Below, piece by piece: positions 44,900-52,452 of a DNA stretch of 52,452 nt (positions are counted from its first letter, which is position 1; each line of letters begins with the position of its first letter). Both the position numbers and the translations under genes were made by a program. The notes under the pieces are model-generated. The model made no database searches. It saw only the letters and a list, made by a program, of their open reading frames with translations, and was not told the DNA's origin. This stretch comes from Lachnospiraceae bacterium (GTDB lineage: Bacteria > Bacillota > Clostridia > Lachnospirales > Lachnospiraceae), in the NCBI GenBank assembly GCA_017626325.1, contig JAGAIZ010000038.1, positions 1 to 52,452 on the forward strand. The letters are read 5' to 3'.

Positions 44900-44926
44900 T
44901 CTGACCTCTGCATCGTATCAGACTTA

Positions 44927-45043
44927 TCTCTAAATTTTCTCTAAACTCACATACATTCTGCCAATCATTTTCCGGCAAACATTCTCCGGCCCGTATTTCT
45001 TCTTGTATTTCTTCTTTTCAGAGATACTTTTTAGAGATACTTT
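44927..45043. promoter_or_regulatory. Divergent regulatory region with TTTAGAGA boxes and 12-bp repeats
   Basis: The minus strand has TTTAGAGA twice at an 11-bp period (44938-44945 and 44927-44934). The plus strand has AGAGATACTTT twice at a 13-bp period (45020-45030 and 45033-45043), each preceded by TTT with one mismatch. Between them the 12-mer GTATTTCTTCTT is perfectly duplicated at 44993-45016. Direct repeats at roughly one helical turn are the usual sites of OmpR-type regulators, so the neighbouring regulator probably controls both divergent units. Confidence 0.6.
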
Positions 45044-45074
45044 AAAGAATCATGTGCTACGATAAAGGAAATCC

Positions 45075-45083
45075 TGTTATAAT
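45075..45083 (+). promoter_or_regulatory. Extended -10 promoter of the two-component system
   Basis: TGTTATAAT is an extended -10 element about 40 bases before the regulator start. The -35 (TGCTAC) is poor, as expected for an activator-dependent or extended -10 promoter. The TACTTT repeats end 12 bases upstream of that -35. Confidence 0.55.
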
Positions 45084-45123
45084 AATGATAAAATTTATTG
45101 GGTAAAAGAGTTACGGAGCGGCT

Positions 45124-45804
45124 ATGAGGATTCTACTGGCAGAAGACGACAGACAATTGAACAGCACGCTGACTTATCAGCTTACACAGGAAGGCTTTGA
45201 CGTGGATTCCTGTTTCGATGGGGAAGAAGCCTGCTTCTATGGAGAACAGAATATCTACGATATGATTCTGTTAGACAGAATGCTTCCGCATATGGAAGGA
45301 ACGGATGTACTGACCTCTCTGCGGACGAAGGGCATCACGACTACCGTCATACTGATTACGGCGCTTGGCACGCTGTCCGATAAGGTCACCGGGCTTAATC
45401 TGGGCGCCGACGACTATCTGGTCAAGCCCTTCGATTTTGAAGAGCTGCTTGCCCGAATCCGCTGTGTCGCCAGACGGCCGCATACACTGACAGACTCCGA
45501 TACGCTTACGGTCGCCGATGTCTCTTTTCAGGCCTCGGAAGGTATTCTTACAGGCCCTGCGGGCAAATGTACGCTTTCCAAGCGGGAGGCAGCTCTGTTA
45601 GAAGCCTTTCTCCGTTCGAGGGGACAGCTCCTGCCGCGAAGCAATTTGCTGCTGAAGGTATGGGGTCCCGACAGCGATGTAGAAGAAGGCAATCTGGACA
45701 ATTATATCCATTTTCTGCGCAGGCGGCTTTCGATTACCGGCAGCAGATTGCAGATTAAGACCATCCGCGGCGTAGGCTACAGCTTACAGGACACGGCGTG
45801 CTGA
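45124..45804 (+). CDS. OmpR/PhoB family response regulator
   Basis: The protein has 226 residues. The receiver domain has the acidic pair EDD at residues 7-9, phospho-acceptor Asp51 in LLDRMLP and Lys in LVKPFDFEELL. The C-terminal winged helix is of OmpR type (LSKREAALLEAFLRSRG ... LDNYIHFLRRRL ... IKTIRGVGYSL). It is on the plus strand with the histidine kinase following, and divergent from the propeller/solute-binding lipoprotein operon, its probable target. Confidence 0.95.
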   Translation: MRILLAEDDRQLNSTLTYQLTQEGFDVDSCFDGEEACFYGEQNIYDMILLDRMLPHMEGTDVLTSLRTKGITTTVILITALGTLSDKVTGLNLGADDYLVKPFDFEELLARIRCVARRPHTLTDSDTLTVADVSFQASEGILTGPAGKCTLSKREAALLEAFLRSRGQLLPRSNLLLKVWGPDSDVEEGNLDNYIHFLRRRLSITGSRLQIKTIRGVGYSLQDTAC

Positions 45805-45872
45805 CTGGGCTGTTATCATATTCAGCTCATCAGATTGATTTTTCAACCCATACTCACACGAAGGAAGCTTCC

Positions 45873-47171
45873 ATGTATAACAAAGTACACCGCAGACTCA
45901 CTCTGCTATGCGCGGGAATCACCGCCGTAATCATGATCGTTATGTCCCTTTGCTATCTGTATGTCTCAGAAAGAGGACTTTACCGGAATCAATTCCAATC
46001 CTTTCAGAACGATATCAATACCATTACCACCAATTTAGAGCAGCAGTCCGTTATCTCGATGGAATGGCTGTCTAAAATGGAGGCACAGGGAAACTATCTC
46101 TTCTTCGTGCTGGACAACGGCGTTCCTTTCCTGTACAACCAACTGAATGATTCGCAGGAAGCCTCCCTGCGCAAACAGCTTCTGAGCGAAGCGCTGGACG
46201 CCTTCGACAATCTGTTCATTTATGATCCTTCCCTGCAGGCCGTTATTCCCGCCACCTCTTATGTGTCTTTTCATCTGGAATACGAATTTGTCTCTTCTGC
46301 ACACGGCGCTTACTATGCCAGTGTCATCCGCATGGGGCAGAACGCCTCTCTGGAAATCATCGTGCTTTCTTCGCTGGCATCCCTGGAGCGACAGATTCAG
46401 GAACAGCGCATCCGTTTCGTCCTGATCGATCTGGCGGCCATTCTGCTACTCTCCGTCTTTTCCTGGTTTTTTACCGGAAAGCTGTTAAAACCCATTGTGG
46501 AAAACCAGTTAAAGCAGGTGCAGTTTGTGGCGTCAGCTTCCCATGAACTGAAAACGCCGCTGGCAGTCATCTTATCTGCGGCGGAATGCTGTAGAAATGC
46601 CGATGCAGATAAGCAGCAGGATTTCCTGAAGATCATCCGGCAGGAGGTTCGGCGCGTCTCCGCTCTGGTAAACGACATGCTGACGCTGTCCCAGTCGGAC
46701 AATCACTATTTCACCATCAGCCCGCAGCCTATAGAGCTTGACACCCTGCTTATGAATTCCTATGAAACCTTCGAACCGTTAGCGCGGGATAAGGATATCG
46801 CGCTCTCCATCCATCTGCCCCGGGAGGCGCTTCCCGCCTGCCCCGCAGATCCGGAACGATTAAGCCAGGTAATCGCTATCCTGCTGCACAACGCTATCAG
46901 CTATACGCCGGCTCATGGGGCGATAGACTTGTCCCTTTCTTACGAGAAGAATCATTTCCTTCTGTCCGTCATGGACAACGGCATCGGCATATCAAAGGAA
47001 GACAAGAAGAAGATTTTCGACCGCTTCTACCGGGCGGAGAGATCCAGAAGCACTAAGGGGCATTTCGGGCTGGGACTGTCAATCGCCTCCGAAATCGTAC
47101 GGGCGCACGGCGGCAGCATCGCTGTGACGGACACCCGGGGCGGCGGCAGTACCTTTACGGTAGTATTATGA
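45873..47171 (+). CDS. Two-component sensor histidine kinase
   Basis: The gene encodes 432 residues from the ATG at 45873, preceded by AAGGAAG; an overlapping start at 45798 is less likely. Two membrane helices (about residues 10-30 and 190-215) flank an extracellular sensor region of about 160 residues with no recognised family. The dimerisation domain has the phosphorylated His in SASHELKTPLAV, and the ATPase domain has HNAISYTP, DNGIGISKEDKKKIFDRFYRAE and GHFGLGLSIA. It is the partner of the preceding regulator. It is the last gene of the element, 84 bases from the right att core. Confidence 0.93.
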   Translation: MYNKVHRRLTLLCAGITAVIMIVMSLCYLYVSERGLYRNQFQSFQNDINTITTNLEQQSVISMEWLSKMEAQGNYLFFVLDNGVPFLYNQLNDSQEASLRKQLLSEALDAFDNLFIYDPSLQAVIPATSYVSFHLEYEFVSSAHGAYYASVIRMGQNASLEIIVLSSLASLERQIQEQRIRFVLIDLAAILLLSVFSWFFTGKLLKPIVENQLKQVQFVASASHELKTPLAVILSAAECCRNADADKQQDFLKIIRQEVRRVSALVNDMLTLSQSDNHYFTISPQPIELDTLLMNSYETFEPLARDKDIALSIHLPREALPACPADPERLSQVIAILLHNAISYTPAHGAIDLSLSYEKNHFLLSVMDNGIGISKEDKKKIFDRFYRAERSRSTKGHFGLGLSIASEIVRAHGGSIAVTDTRGGGSTFTVVL

Positions 47172-48361
47172 TATACCCCGGCGGCTGACTGCCGATACGC
47201 CGCAGACAGCAGACGCATGCACCTGCAATTTGCTCTGCAATCCGTAACTTCCTGCTTACAGGAATTCATCGTGCCCTGTACGAAGTCCTCCGCACCGTGG
47301 CCTCCTACCTTGTGACATCGTATCTTGCGGTCTTCCACCATAATGAAGCCGGGGCAGCTAAAGGTATCAGTGGTCTTCACCGCACCGGATTCCAGACCTG
47401 CGGCAGCCGTAATGATCTTGAAGGTAGAGCCGGGTTCATAGGTATCGTTGATGCACCCGTTGCGCCACATCTGGTTTAACAGATTCTGCCGCTCTTCTTC
47501 GGTAAGGCTACCGCTTTCTATCTCTTCCGGCAGCGTGTAAGGATTGTTCAGGTCAAATTCCGGCACATTCACCATGGCAAGAATCTCACCGTTGCGGGGA
47601 TTCATCACCAGAATCGACACGCTCTGCGCTTCCTTGGTCTCCATGGTCTGTAAGGCAAGCTGGGTAGCATAGCTTTGTATGTTCATATCCAGACTGATAT
47701 ACAGATCCTGACCGTTTACCGGCTCCACCCGTTCTTCTCCGGCTTCCGCCACTTCCACACCCTTAGCGTCTGTCACCGTCAGAATAGTTCCCGGCTCTCC
47801 CTGCAGATATTCCTCATAGATGACTTCCAGCCCGATAATGCCCTGATTATCTCCGCCCGTAAAGCCAAGTACCTTGGAAGCCAGCGAATCGTAGGGATAA
47901 TACCTTTTATAATCCTCATCCACCTTCACGCCGTCCAGATCATAAGCCCGAATGGCGTCTCCCACACTTTTGTCCACATTGCTCTTAATCTTCTCAATAG
48001 AGGAATATTTCTCCACTCTCTTGCGTACGTATTCTTCGGAAAGCCCCAGTTCCCTGCACAATACGTCAATTACTTCCTCCGGGTCCGTAAGCTGGTTGTG
48101 AATGACAGAGATCGTGCACACCGTCTTATTATCCGCCAGTATTTTGCCGTTGGCGTCCACGATGCGCCCTCTGGCCGCCTTAATGCTTCTCTCCCTCTCA
48201 TGCAGTTCTTTCGCTTTCTGCGTATAGTATTCCGACTGAAAAATCATCAGATAGGAGAGCCGTGCAATCAATCCGATAAAAACCGCAAGACAGGCGAAAA
48301 AGATAACCACCGTCTTGCTTCTGTGATAGGTTTTATGCAGATAAGATTTCTCTTCTTTCAT
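47027..48361 (-). CDS. spoVD: SpoVD-like class B PBP, N-terminal part of a gene split by a 23.7-kb element
   Basis: Authentic PBP sequence runs from 48361 to the att core at 47256 (368 complete codons); the remaining 77 codons to 47027 are element sequence antisense to the kinase gene. The authentic part has a membrane anchor (about residues 14-35), the dimerisation domain (RGRIVDANGKILADN) and the transpeptidase start with the nucleophile Ser312 in STFK. The SxN motif is broken: it reads Ser-Cys-Lys here, and the Asn and the KTA motif are 23.7 kb away. It follows pbpB directly, the position of spoVD in the B. subtilis cluster. It has no PASTA domain, unlike B. subtilis SpoVD. As it stands it cannot be an active transpeptidase. 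Confidence 0.93.
   Translation of the reverse strand: MKEEKSYLHKTYHRSKTVVIFFACLAVFIGLIARLSYLMIFQSEYYTQKAKELHERERSIKAARGRIVDANGKILADNKTVCTISVIHNQLTDPEEVIDVLCRELGLSEEYVRKRVEKYSSIEKIKSNVDKSVGDAIRAYDLDGVKVDEDYKRYYPYDSLASKVLGFTGGDNQGIIGLEVIYEEYLQGEPGTILTVTDAKGVEVAEAGEERVEPVNGQDLYISLDMNIQSYATQLALQTMETKEAQSVSILVMNPRNGEILAMVNVPEFDLNNPYTLPEEIESGSLTEEERQNLLNQMWRNGCINDTYEPGSTFKIITAAAGLESGAVKTTDTFSCPGFIMVEDRKIRCHKVGGHGAEDFVQGTMNSCKQEVTDCRANCRCMRLLSAAYRQSAAGVYHNTTVKVLPPPRVSVTAMLPPCARTISEAIDSPSPKCPLVLLDLSAR
47256..47266. repeat. Right attachment-site core of the integrated element
   Basis: TTACAGGAATT, identical to 23577-23587. To its right the minus strand reads the PBP sequence GAEDFVQGTM, and to its left is non-coding element sequence. 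The reading frame on both sides puts AAT-TCC-TGT-AA at the same codon phase, so recombination across it is frame-neutral. Confidence 0.88.
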
Positions 48362-48363
48362 AA

Positions 48364-48418
48364 AATAACCCCATAAAAAGGTATTAATATAATTTATTAC
48401 CCTTTTTATGAGGTTATT
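48364..48418 (-). promoter_or_regulatory. 18-bp hairpin covering the ribosome-binding site of the split PBP gene
   Basis: On the minus strand AATAACCTCATAAAAAGG pairs over its whole length with CCTTTTTATGGGGTTATT (one G-U pair) around a 19-base loop. The GGGG at 48369-48372, seven bases before the ATG at 48361, is the only ribosome site and is inside the stem. No U-run follows, so it is not a typical terminator. Confidence 0.7.
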
Positions 48419-48429
48419 CTTAATTGCTC

Positions 48430-50727
48430 CTATTGATTCTCTGCAGTTTCCCCTTCTGTCGTATCCTCAGGCGTTCCGGCTTCTTCCGCGCCCTCTTCGT
48501 CTTCCTCGTCGCCCAGAAGACTTTCGCCGCTGATCAGCGTCCCGGTCTCGGGGTCATAGAGATAACCGGTAGACGGATCTTTCGCATAACCGCTCTCCGG
48601 ATCGATCGGGAAGGTTTTCCAGATTTCATTGTCTGTCGTATCTTCTCCCTCTGCGCCTTCCTGTCCTTCTCCGGTATCGCCGCCGTCTTCAGGGGCGCTT
48701 TCGCCTCCCTCTTCGGTTCCCTCCGCCGGAATCGGATTTCCGTCTTCGTCTAACTGTGTCTCTTCCCCATCCTCTTCCTGAGGCGTCCTGATCTGAATCT
48801 GCAGCGCTTCCAGTTCTTCCCGCTCCTCGTCGCTTAGTTCCTCCGTCATAAAGATATTCAGATAGGGAAGTACTTCCGTCAGCACCTTCCTGACGATTCG
48901 GGTAGCGTGCTTGGCATCGTCCTGATAAGGGACATTGGGCCTGTCCACTACGACATAAATGGCGATCTCCGGGTCGTCCGCCGGGGCATAGCCCATGAAG
49001 GAGACCACATACTCACCGTTCTTACGGGGCAGCGTCTCCGCCGTTCCGGTCTTGCCGCCAATCATATAGCCTGCGGGCCTCGCCGTCTTGCCTGTCCCCT
49101 TCTCTCCTGTCACTACCGTGTTACAGAATTCTTTGATCGTCTCACTGGTGGACTGGGAGACCGTCTGCTTCAACACTCTCGGTTCTACACTCTCTATGGT
49201 TGCGCCGTCAGCCGTCGTAATTTTCTCTACTATATGCGGCTCATAATAATAACCGCCGTTGATAAGGGAGCAGAAGCCTGTAATCATCTGAATCATCGTC
49301 ACATTAAAGCTCTGTCCGAAAGAATTCGTCGCCAAATCCGTGATCCCGATCGTGTCGTGATTATACACCATGCTGGCCGTGCGGGCCTCTCCTGCCAGAT
49401 CAATATTGGTCTTTAGGCCGAAGCCAAACAAATGCTGGTAATCGACGAAGGTATCCTTCCCCATAGCGAAAGCCACATCCATCAGCACTACGTTGCAGGA
49501 CCGTTCAATGCCCTGCTGCACGGTAATATAACCGTCCCCATAGGTCTGGTGGCATTTAATCGTATGTCCTCCCACTTCGAGAGATCCCTCGCAGTTATAG
49601 CTCTCGTTGCCGGTAATGGATCCGCTTTCCAAAGCGGCGGCAACCGTAAAAGGCTTCGCCACAGAACCCGGCTCATAGGTATCCACAATACAGAAATTCT
49701 TCCACAGCGCGTTCAAATGCTGATACATGGTTTCATCATCCATGGCATCTAATGCTTCCTGTGTGACATATTCGCCCTTCTGCTTGACTCCGTCCTTATC
49801 CAACAGAGGCATACCGATAAGATTCTCGGTATTTCTCGTATCATTCAGGTCATAAAACGGATAACTTGCCATCGCCAGGATCTTCCCCGTATCGACCTCC
49901 ATAATAATACAGCCGATGTTCTCAGCGCCGTTCCCCTGCCGGTAATTATCCTTATATTCTTCATTAAATTCTTTCAGATACTTTTCTACGATGCTCTGAA
50001 TATTGGCGTCAATCGTAGTCTGGATATTATAACCGTCCACAGCCGCTATTGTGGTTCTCTCAAGCGTGGAATCAGCGTTTAAATATCCATATTCCCTGCC
50101 GTTTGTGCCGCAGAGAATATCATTATAATACTCTTCGAGTCCATAAGTGCCTACATTATCACTGGTTGTAAACCCTATCACGTCACAGGCAAGCGAACCG
50201 TTCGGATATTCTCTCTTATACTCATCTTCGAACCAGACGCCCTTGATATTAGCGCCGTTCTCCGCATCCTTCTGCATTTCCTGAAAAGCGTTCATCTTAT
50301 CATATTCCACGCGCTTGGCCATGACATAATAAGAAGAGGTGGGATGCTCCGCAATATAGGCTCTCACGGTGTTGGTATCGATATCAAAGCATTTTTTCAG
50401 CGCGCTTAAGGTGGGCTCCAGATATTCTTCCTTCTGCATCAATATCTTTGTATCCAGTATGACATTATAAACCTTATTGCTGACTGCCAGAATCGTTCCG
50501 TTGGAATCAACAATCGCGCCGCGTTTAAAAGGTATTGTCGTAGAATCGTATTCCTGCTGCGACAATACCTGTTTCTTATACTCTTCGCCGTCATCTCTGT
50601 TGATCAGAATCAAACGGGCGCTTAACCCTATGAAAGCTGTCAGTATGATTAAATATAACAACAGCAGCTTTTTTTGCATTTTAATCGTAAATTTGTTGAC
50701 AGAACGTCTTCTACTCTGATTACTCAA
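48430..50727 (-). CDS. pbpB: Class B penicillin-binding protein (division transpeptidase)
   Basis: The protein has 765 residues. A membrane helix (about 18-42) is followed by the PBP dimer domain (FKRGAIVDSNGTILAVS) and an intact transpeptidase: SVAK with Ser355, SCN at 410-412 and KTG at 559-561. After about residue 630 comes a 130-residue acidic Glu/Asp/Gly-rich tail. The gene follows ftsL, the position of pbpB/ftsI, so it likely cross-links septal peptidoglycan. It is intact, which would let cells divide while the second PBP is interrupted. The start codon is TTG, with GGGTG upstream. Confidence 0.93.
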   Translation of the reverse strand: MSNQSRRRSVNKFTIKMQKKLLLLYLIILTAFIGLSARLILINRDDGEEYKKQVLSQQEYDSTTIPFKRGAIVDSNGTILAVSNKVYNVILDTKILMQKEEYLEPTLSALKKCFDIDTNTVRAYIAEHPTSSYYVMAKRVEYDKMNAFQEMQKDAENGANIKGVWFEDEYKREYPNGSLACDVIGFTTSDNVGTYGLEEYYNDILCGTNGREYGYLNADSTLERTTIAAVDGYNIQTTIDANIQSIVEKYLKEFNEEYKDNYRQGNGAENIGCIIMEVDTGKILAMASYPFYDLNDTRNTENLIGMPLLDKDGVKQKGEYVTQEALDAMDDETMYQHLNALWKNFCIVDTYEPGSVAKPFTVAAALESGSITGNESYNCEGSLEVGGHTIKCHQTYGDGYITVQQGIERSCNVVLMDVAFAMGKDTFVDYQHLFGFGLKTNIDLAGEARTASMVYNHDTIGITDLATNSFGQSFNVTMIQMITGFCSLINGGYYYEPHIVEKITTADGATIESVEPRVLKQTVSQSTSETIKEFCNTVVTGEKGTGKTARPAGYMIGGKTGTAETLPRKNGEYVVSFMGYAPADDPEIAIYVVVDRPNVPYQDDAKHATRIVRKVLTEVLPYLNIFMTEELSDEEREELEALQIQIRTPQEEDGEETQLDEDGNPIPAEGTEEGGESAPEDGGDTGEGQEGAEGEDTTDNEIWKTFPIDPESGYAKDPSTGYLYDPETGTLISGESLLGDEEDEEGAEEAGTPEDTTEGETAENQ

Positions 50728-50766
50728 ATAGTCACCCGCTTACTTCATTTCACTTCATGTATCTGC

Positions 50767-51303
50767 TTAATCCGGAATATCAGCCATCTGTTTTACGTAA
50801 TCGCTGCTTTCACTGGCAAAAGTAACGACTTGTCCTTCTTCCGCATACTGCATCCCCAATTCCTGGATTGCGATTCTCTTTATCTCTTCCAAATCCACGC
50901 TGCTTGTAATTCTGCTGTACTCCTCATCATTTTCAAGCTTTAACTGGTTCAACTGACTCTCCAATGCGGATATATGCTGTATGCTGTTCGTAATATCAGA
51001 CTGCAGCCCGATATAATTCATCAGAATCAGTCCGGTAAAAGCAAGCGCCGCACACAAAAACACCACATATCCGGCGTTCATATTTTTCGCCTTTTCTCTG
51101 TTCTTACGTGTGGTGTTACTGATCTTCTTCTGTGGCTGTCTTTCGATTTCTCTCGTGACGTCTAACTTTCTGACAACATTGCCCTGTACATAATACTGTC
51201 CGCGGCTGCCTGACGTATGCCTGCCATCCGCCCTGCGGCGTCCCGAAGATGCCTGCCGCGCACCTGTTGTCCTTGCTTGTCCATTCCTCTGCGTCGCTGC
51301 CAT
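50767..51303 (-). CDS. ftsL: FtsL-like cell division protein
   Basis: The protein has 178 residues. A long basic cytoplasmic N-terminus (about 75 residues rich in Arg, Gly and Gln) leads to one membrane helix (AGYVVFLCAALAFTGLILM) and a short extracellular coiled coil (ALESQLNQLKLENDEEYSRI). The topology and position between rsmH and pbpB identify FtsL, although sequence conservation in this family is low. It should interact with DivIB and DivIC to activate septal synthesis. Confidence 0.85.
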   Translation of the reverse strand: MAATQRNGQARTTGARQASSGRRRADGRHTSGSRGQYYVQGNVVRKLDVTREIERQPQKKISNTTRKNREKAKNMNAGYVVFLCAALAFTGLILMNYIGLQSDITNSIQHISALESQLNQLKLENDEEYSRITSSVDLEEIKRIAIQELGMQYAEEGQVVTFASESSDYVKQMADIPD

Positions 51304-51326
51304 TTCCTGTTACCTTTCATTCATTA

Positions 51327-52283
51327 TTATACTCTTTCAAACACCCTCAGCTTGGCGCTCTTAGACCTTTTGTTCGCCGCAAGCTCTTCCTGTGAGGGTA
51401 AGACCGGTTTCTTAGTTACAACCCTGCCCTTCGACGCCTGTCCGCACACGCATACCGGGAAGTCCGGCGGACATGTGCATGGATTCTCATATCTGCGAAA
51501 GGCTGACTTCACAATCCTGTCCTCCAGAGAATGGAATGTGATGATACAGATTCTTCCTCCCGGGTTTAACATTTCAACCAGATCGTCCAGGGAATCCTTC
51601 AATACTTCCAGTTCCCTGTTACACTCTATCCTGATTGCCTGAAAAGTTTTCTTGGAAGGATGTCCTCCCGTCGCCCGCATCTTAGCAGGTATCGCCGCCT
51701 TAATGATCTCGTTTAATTCACCCGTCGTCTCAATAGGCTTGTCTTTTCTGGCATTCACAATATGCTTCGCTATATTCTTGGCAAATTGCTCTTCTCCGTA
51801 ATCCCTAATGACCCGGAACAATTCCATCTCCGAATAGTCATTTACAATTTCTCTGGCGCTTAAGGACTGTCTCTTATCCATTCTCATATCCAGCGCCGTA
51901 TCGTATTTATAGGAGAATCCTCTTTCTATATTGTCTAATTGAAAAGAAGAAACTCCTAAGTCCAGTACCATACCGTCTATTTTCTCTATACCGATCTGCC
52001 GCAGCGCTTCCTTCGCATTGCAGTAGTTATTACGTATCAGTGTAACTCTGTCCGCAAACGGCGCAAGCCTCCTGCCCGCCGCCTCGATGGCGTCTCCATC
52101 CTGGTCAATGCCGATCAGCCTGCCGCCTTTCTTTAGCCGGCCGGCGATCTCATAAGAATGTCCGCCGCCGCCCAAAGTACCGTCCACATAAATACCGTCC
52201 GGTTTGATATGCAGATTATCAATTGTTTCCTCTAAGAGAACCGATGTATGCTTAAATTCCATCTCTTCTATTTCCTCTGCCAC
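51327..52283 (-). CDS. rsmH: 16S rRNA (cytosine-1402-N4)-methyltransferase RsmH
   Basis: The protein has 318 residues from a GTG at 52283, nine bases after GAGG; the ATG at 52262 ([13 protein letters not shown]) is an alternative start. The SAM-binding motif is [11 protein letters not shown], and the family signatures [25 protein letters not shown] and [11 protein letters not shown] are present. The C-terminus has the conserved Cys-rich [11 protein letters not shown] segment. It methylates C1402 of 16S rRNA. It is the second gene of the dcw cluster, formerly mraW. Confidence 0.97.
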   Translation of the reverse strand: MAEEIEEMEFKHTSVLLEETIDNLHIKPDGIYVDGTLGGGGHSYEIAGRLKKGGRLIGIDQDGDAIEAAGRRLAPFADRVTLIRNNYCNAKEALRQIGIEKIDGMVLDLGVSSFQLDNIERGFSYKYDTALDMRMDKRQSLSAREIVNDYSEMELFRVIRDYGEEQFAKNIAKHIVNARKDKPIETTGELNEIIKAAIPAKMRATGGHPSKKTFQAIRIECNRELEVLKDSLDDLVEMLNPGGRICIITFHSLEDRIVKSAFRRYENPCTCPPDFPVCVCGQASKGRVVTKKPVLPSQEELAANKRSKSAKLRVFERV

Positions 52284-52322
52284 GGAGCATTACCTCAGGA
52301 AACACAAGCGCTTCGCACATCC

Positions 52323-52452
52323 TTAGATTCCAAGACCAAGCTCCGCCATATGCTCCGCTATTTCATCCATGTCCTCACAGGATGCCATGCTGTCAAAGCG
52401 TTCTCTGCTCCATATTTCTATCCGGCTTGCCACGCCAATAAGAACTACGTCC
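52323..52452 (-). CDS. mraZ: MraZ, C-terminal part (runs off right edge)
   Basis: The last 42 codons read VVLIGVASRIEIWSRERFD and end MAELGLGI, which is the C-terminal half of the second SpoVT/AbrB-like repeat of MraZ. MraZ is the DNA-binding regulator encoded first in dcw clusters and binds repeats upstream of itself. The promoter and binding repeats lie beyond the window, on the far side of the 23.7-kb insertion from mraY to ftsZ. Confidence 0.93.
   Translation of the reverse strand, partial: DVVLIGVASRIEIWSRERFDSMASCEDMDEIAEHMAELGLGI

Larger units (their letters stand above)
23577..47255. mobile_element. Integrated serine-recombinase element of 23.7 kb splitting the SpoVD-like gene
   Basis: The element is bounded by the 11-bp direct repeat TTACAGGAATT and interrupts one class B PBP gene in frame at the same codon on both sides. 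Gene order inside, left to right, is: serine recombinase, small helical protein, LacI-sensor/GGDEF, AraC-type regulator, two permeases, solute-binding lipoprotein, chemoreceptor-like protein, GH30 enzyme, HlyD-like adaptor, two permeases, two propeller/solute-binding lipoproteins, OmpR-type regulator and histidine kinase. I see no relaxase, type IV secretion, replication, capsid or terminase gene. The last 84 bases at the right end (47172-47255) carry no gene. Excision would regenerate the PBP frame exactly. Whether it is excised during sporulation, as the skin element is in B. subtilis, is not known. Confidence 0.9.

Noticed and set aside
47027-47255. Last 77 codons of the N-terminal PBP frame as genuine PBP sequence
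   Set aside because: This stretch is antisense to the histidine kinase and lies inside the element; similarity to PBPs stops exactly at the att core.
23588-47255. Prophage or integrative conjugative element
   Set aside because: No capsid, portal, terminase, lysis, relaxase, coupling ATPase or type IV secretion gene was recognised among the cargo.
22931-48361. Assembly chimera or transposon insertion as explanation of the split PBP
   Set aside because: The matching 11-bp repeats, exact frame preservation and an adjacent intact serine recombinase fit site-specific integration better; there is no transposase and no terminal inverted repeat. An assembly artefact cannot be fully excluded without reads.

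Overview
The window looks like chromosome of a spore-forming Clostridia species, most likely a Lachnospiraceae member. The evidence is a Firmicutes-type division and cell-wall (dcw) cluster on the minus strand that runs into the sporulation genes spoIIGA, sigE and sigG, hexameric NADP-type glutamate dehydrogenase, YlmC/YmxH, and ATP-binding-cassette sugar importers that lack their own ATPase. No 16S gene or other species marker is present, so the family assignment is inference.

Layout, read along the minus strand from the right edge: mraZ (partial) - rsmH - ftsL - pbpB - the N-terminal part of a second class B PBP (SpoVD-like). A 23.7 kb foreign segment follows (about 23577-47255). Then come the C-terminal part of the same PBP, mraY - murD - ftsW/spoVE - murA - divIB - ftsZ, then spoIIGA - sigE, an HD-GYP/GGDEF response regulator, sigG (on the opposite strand), a zinc-ribbon/SH3 membrane protein, ylmC, nrdR, a shikimate-pathway operon with efp (yqeG - aroE - aroK - aroQ - efp), a tRNA-Arg, an SH3 membrane protein and gdhA. 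An ECF sigma factor gene runs off the left edge.

The main discovery is the segment that splits the SpoVD-like gene. The two gene halves share the 11-bp sequence TTACAGGAATT (plus strand), at 23577-23587 and 47256-47266. Joining the halves across this repeat restores one uninterrupted reading frame of 583 codons with all three transpeptidase motifs. The repeat encodes the Asn-Ser-Cys-Asn of the SxN active-site motif. Next to the left junction lies an intact large serine recombinase with a small helical protein upstream. The arrangement resembles the sigK-intervening skin element: a recombinase-bearing element in a probable sporulation gene whose excision would rebuild it. No experiment here shows excision.

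The element carries no recognisable conjugation, replication or phage structural genes. Its cargo is carbohydrate sensing and uptake: a LacI-type sensor fused to GGDEF, an AraC-type response regulator, a lipoprotein plus two permeases, a chemoreceptor-like protein and a cytoplasmic GH30 glycosidase. A second operon encodes two paralogous lipoproteins with an Asp-box/propeller-like N-terminus and a solute-binding C-terminus, two permeases and a HlyD-like adaptor. It is divergent from an OmpR-type two-component system, with repeated boxes in the shared intergenic region.

Other points of interest are an 18-bp hairpin that covers the ribosome-binding site of the split PBP gene, a gdhA leader with a hexaloop hairpin and terminator, overlapping alternative hairpins at the ylmC start, and a roughly 190-nt imperfect palindrome downstream of sigG.
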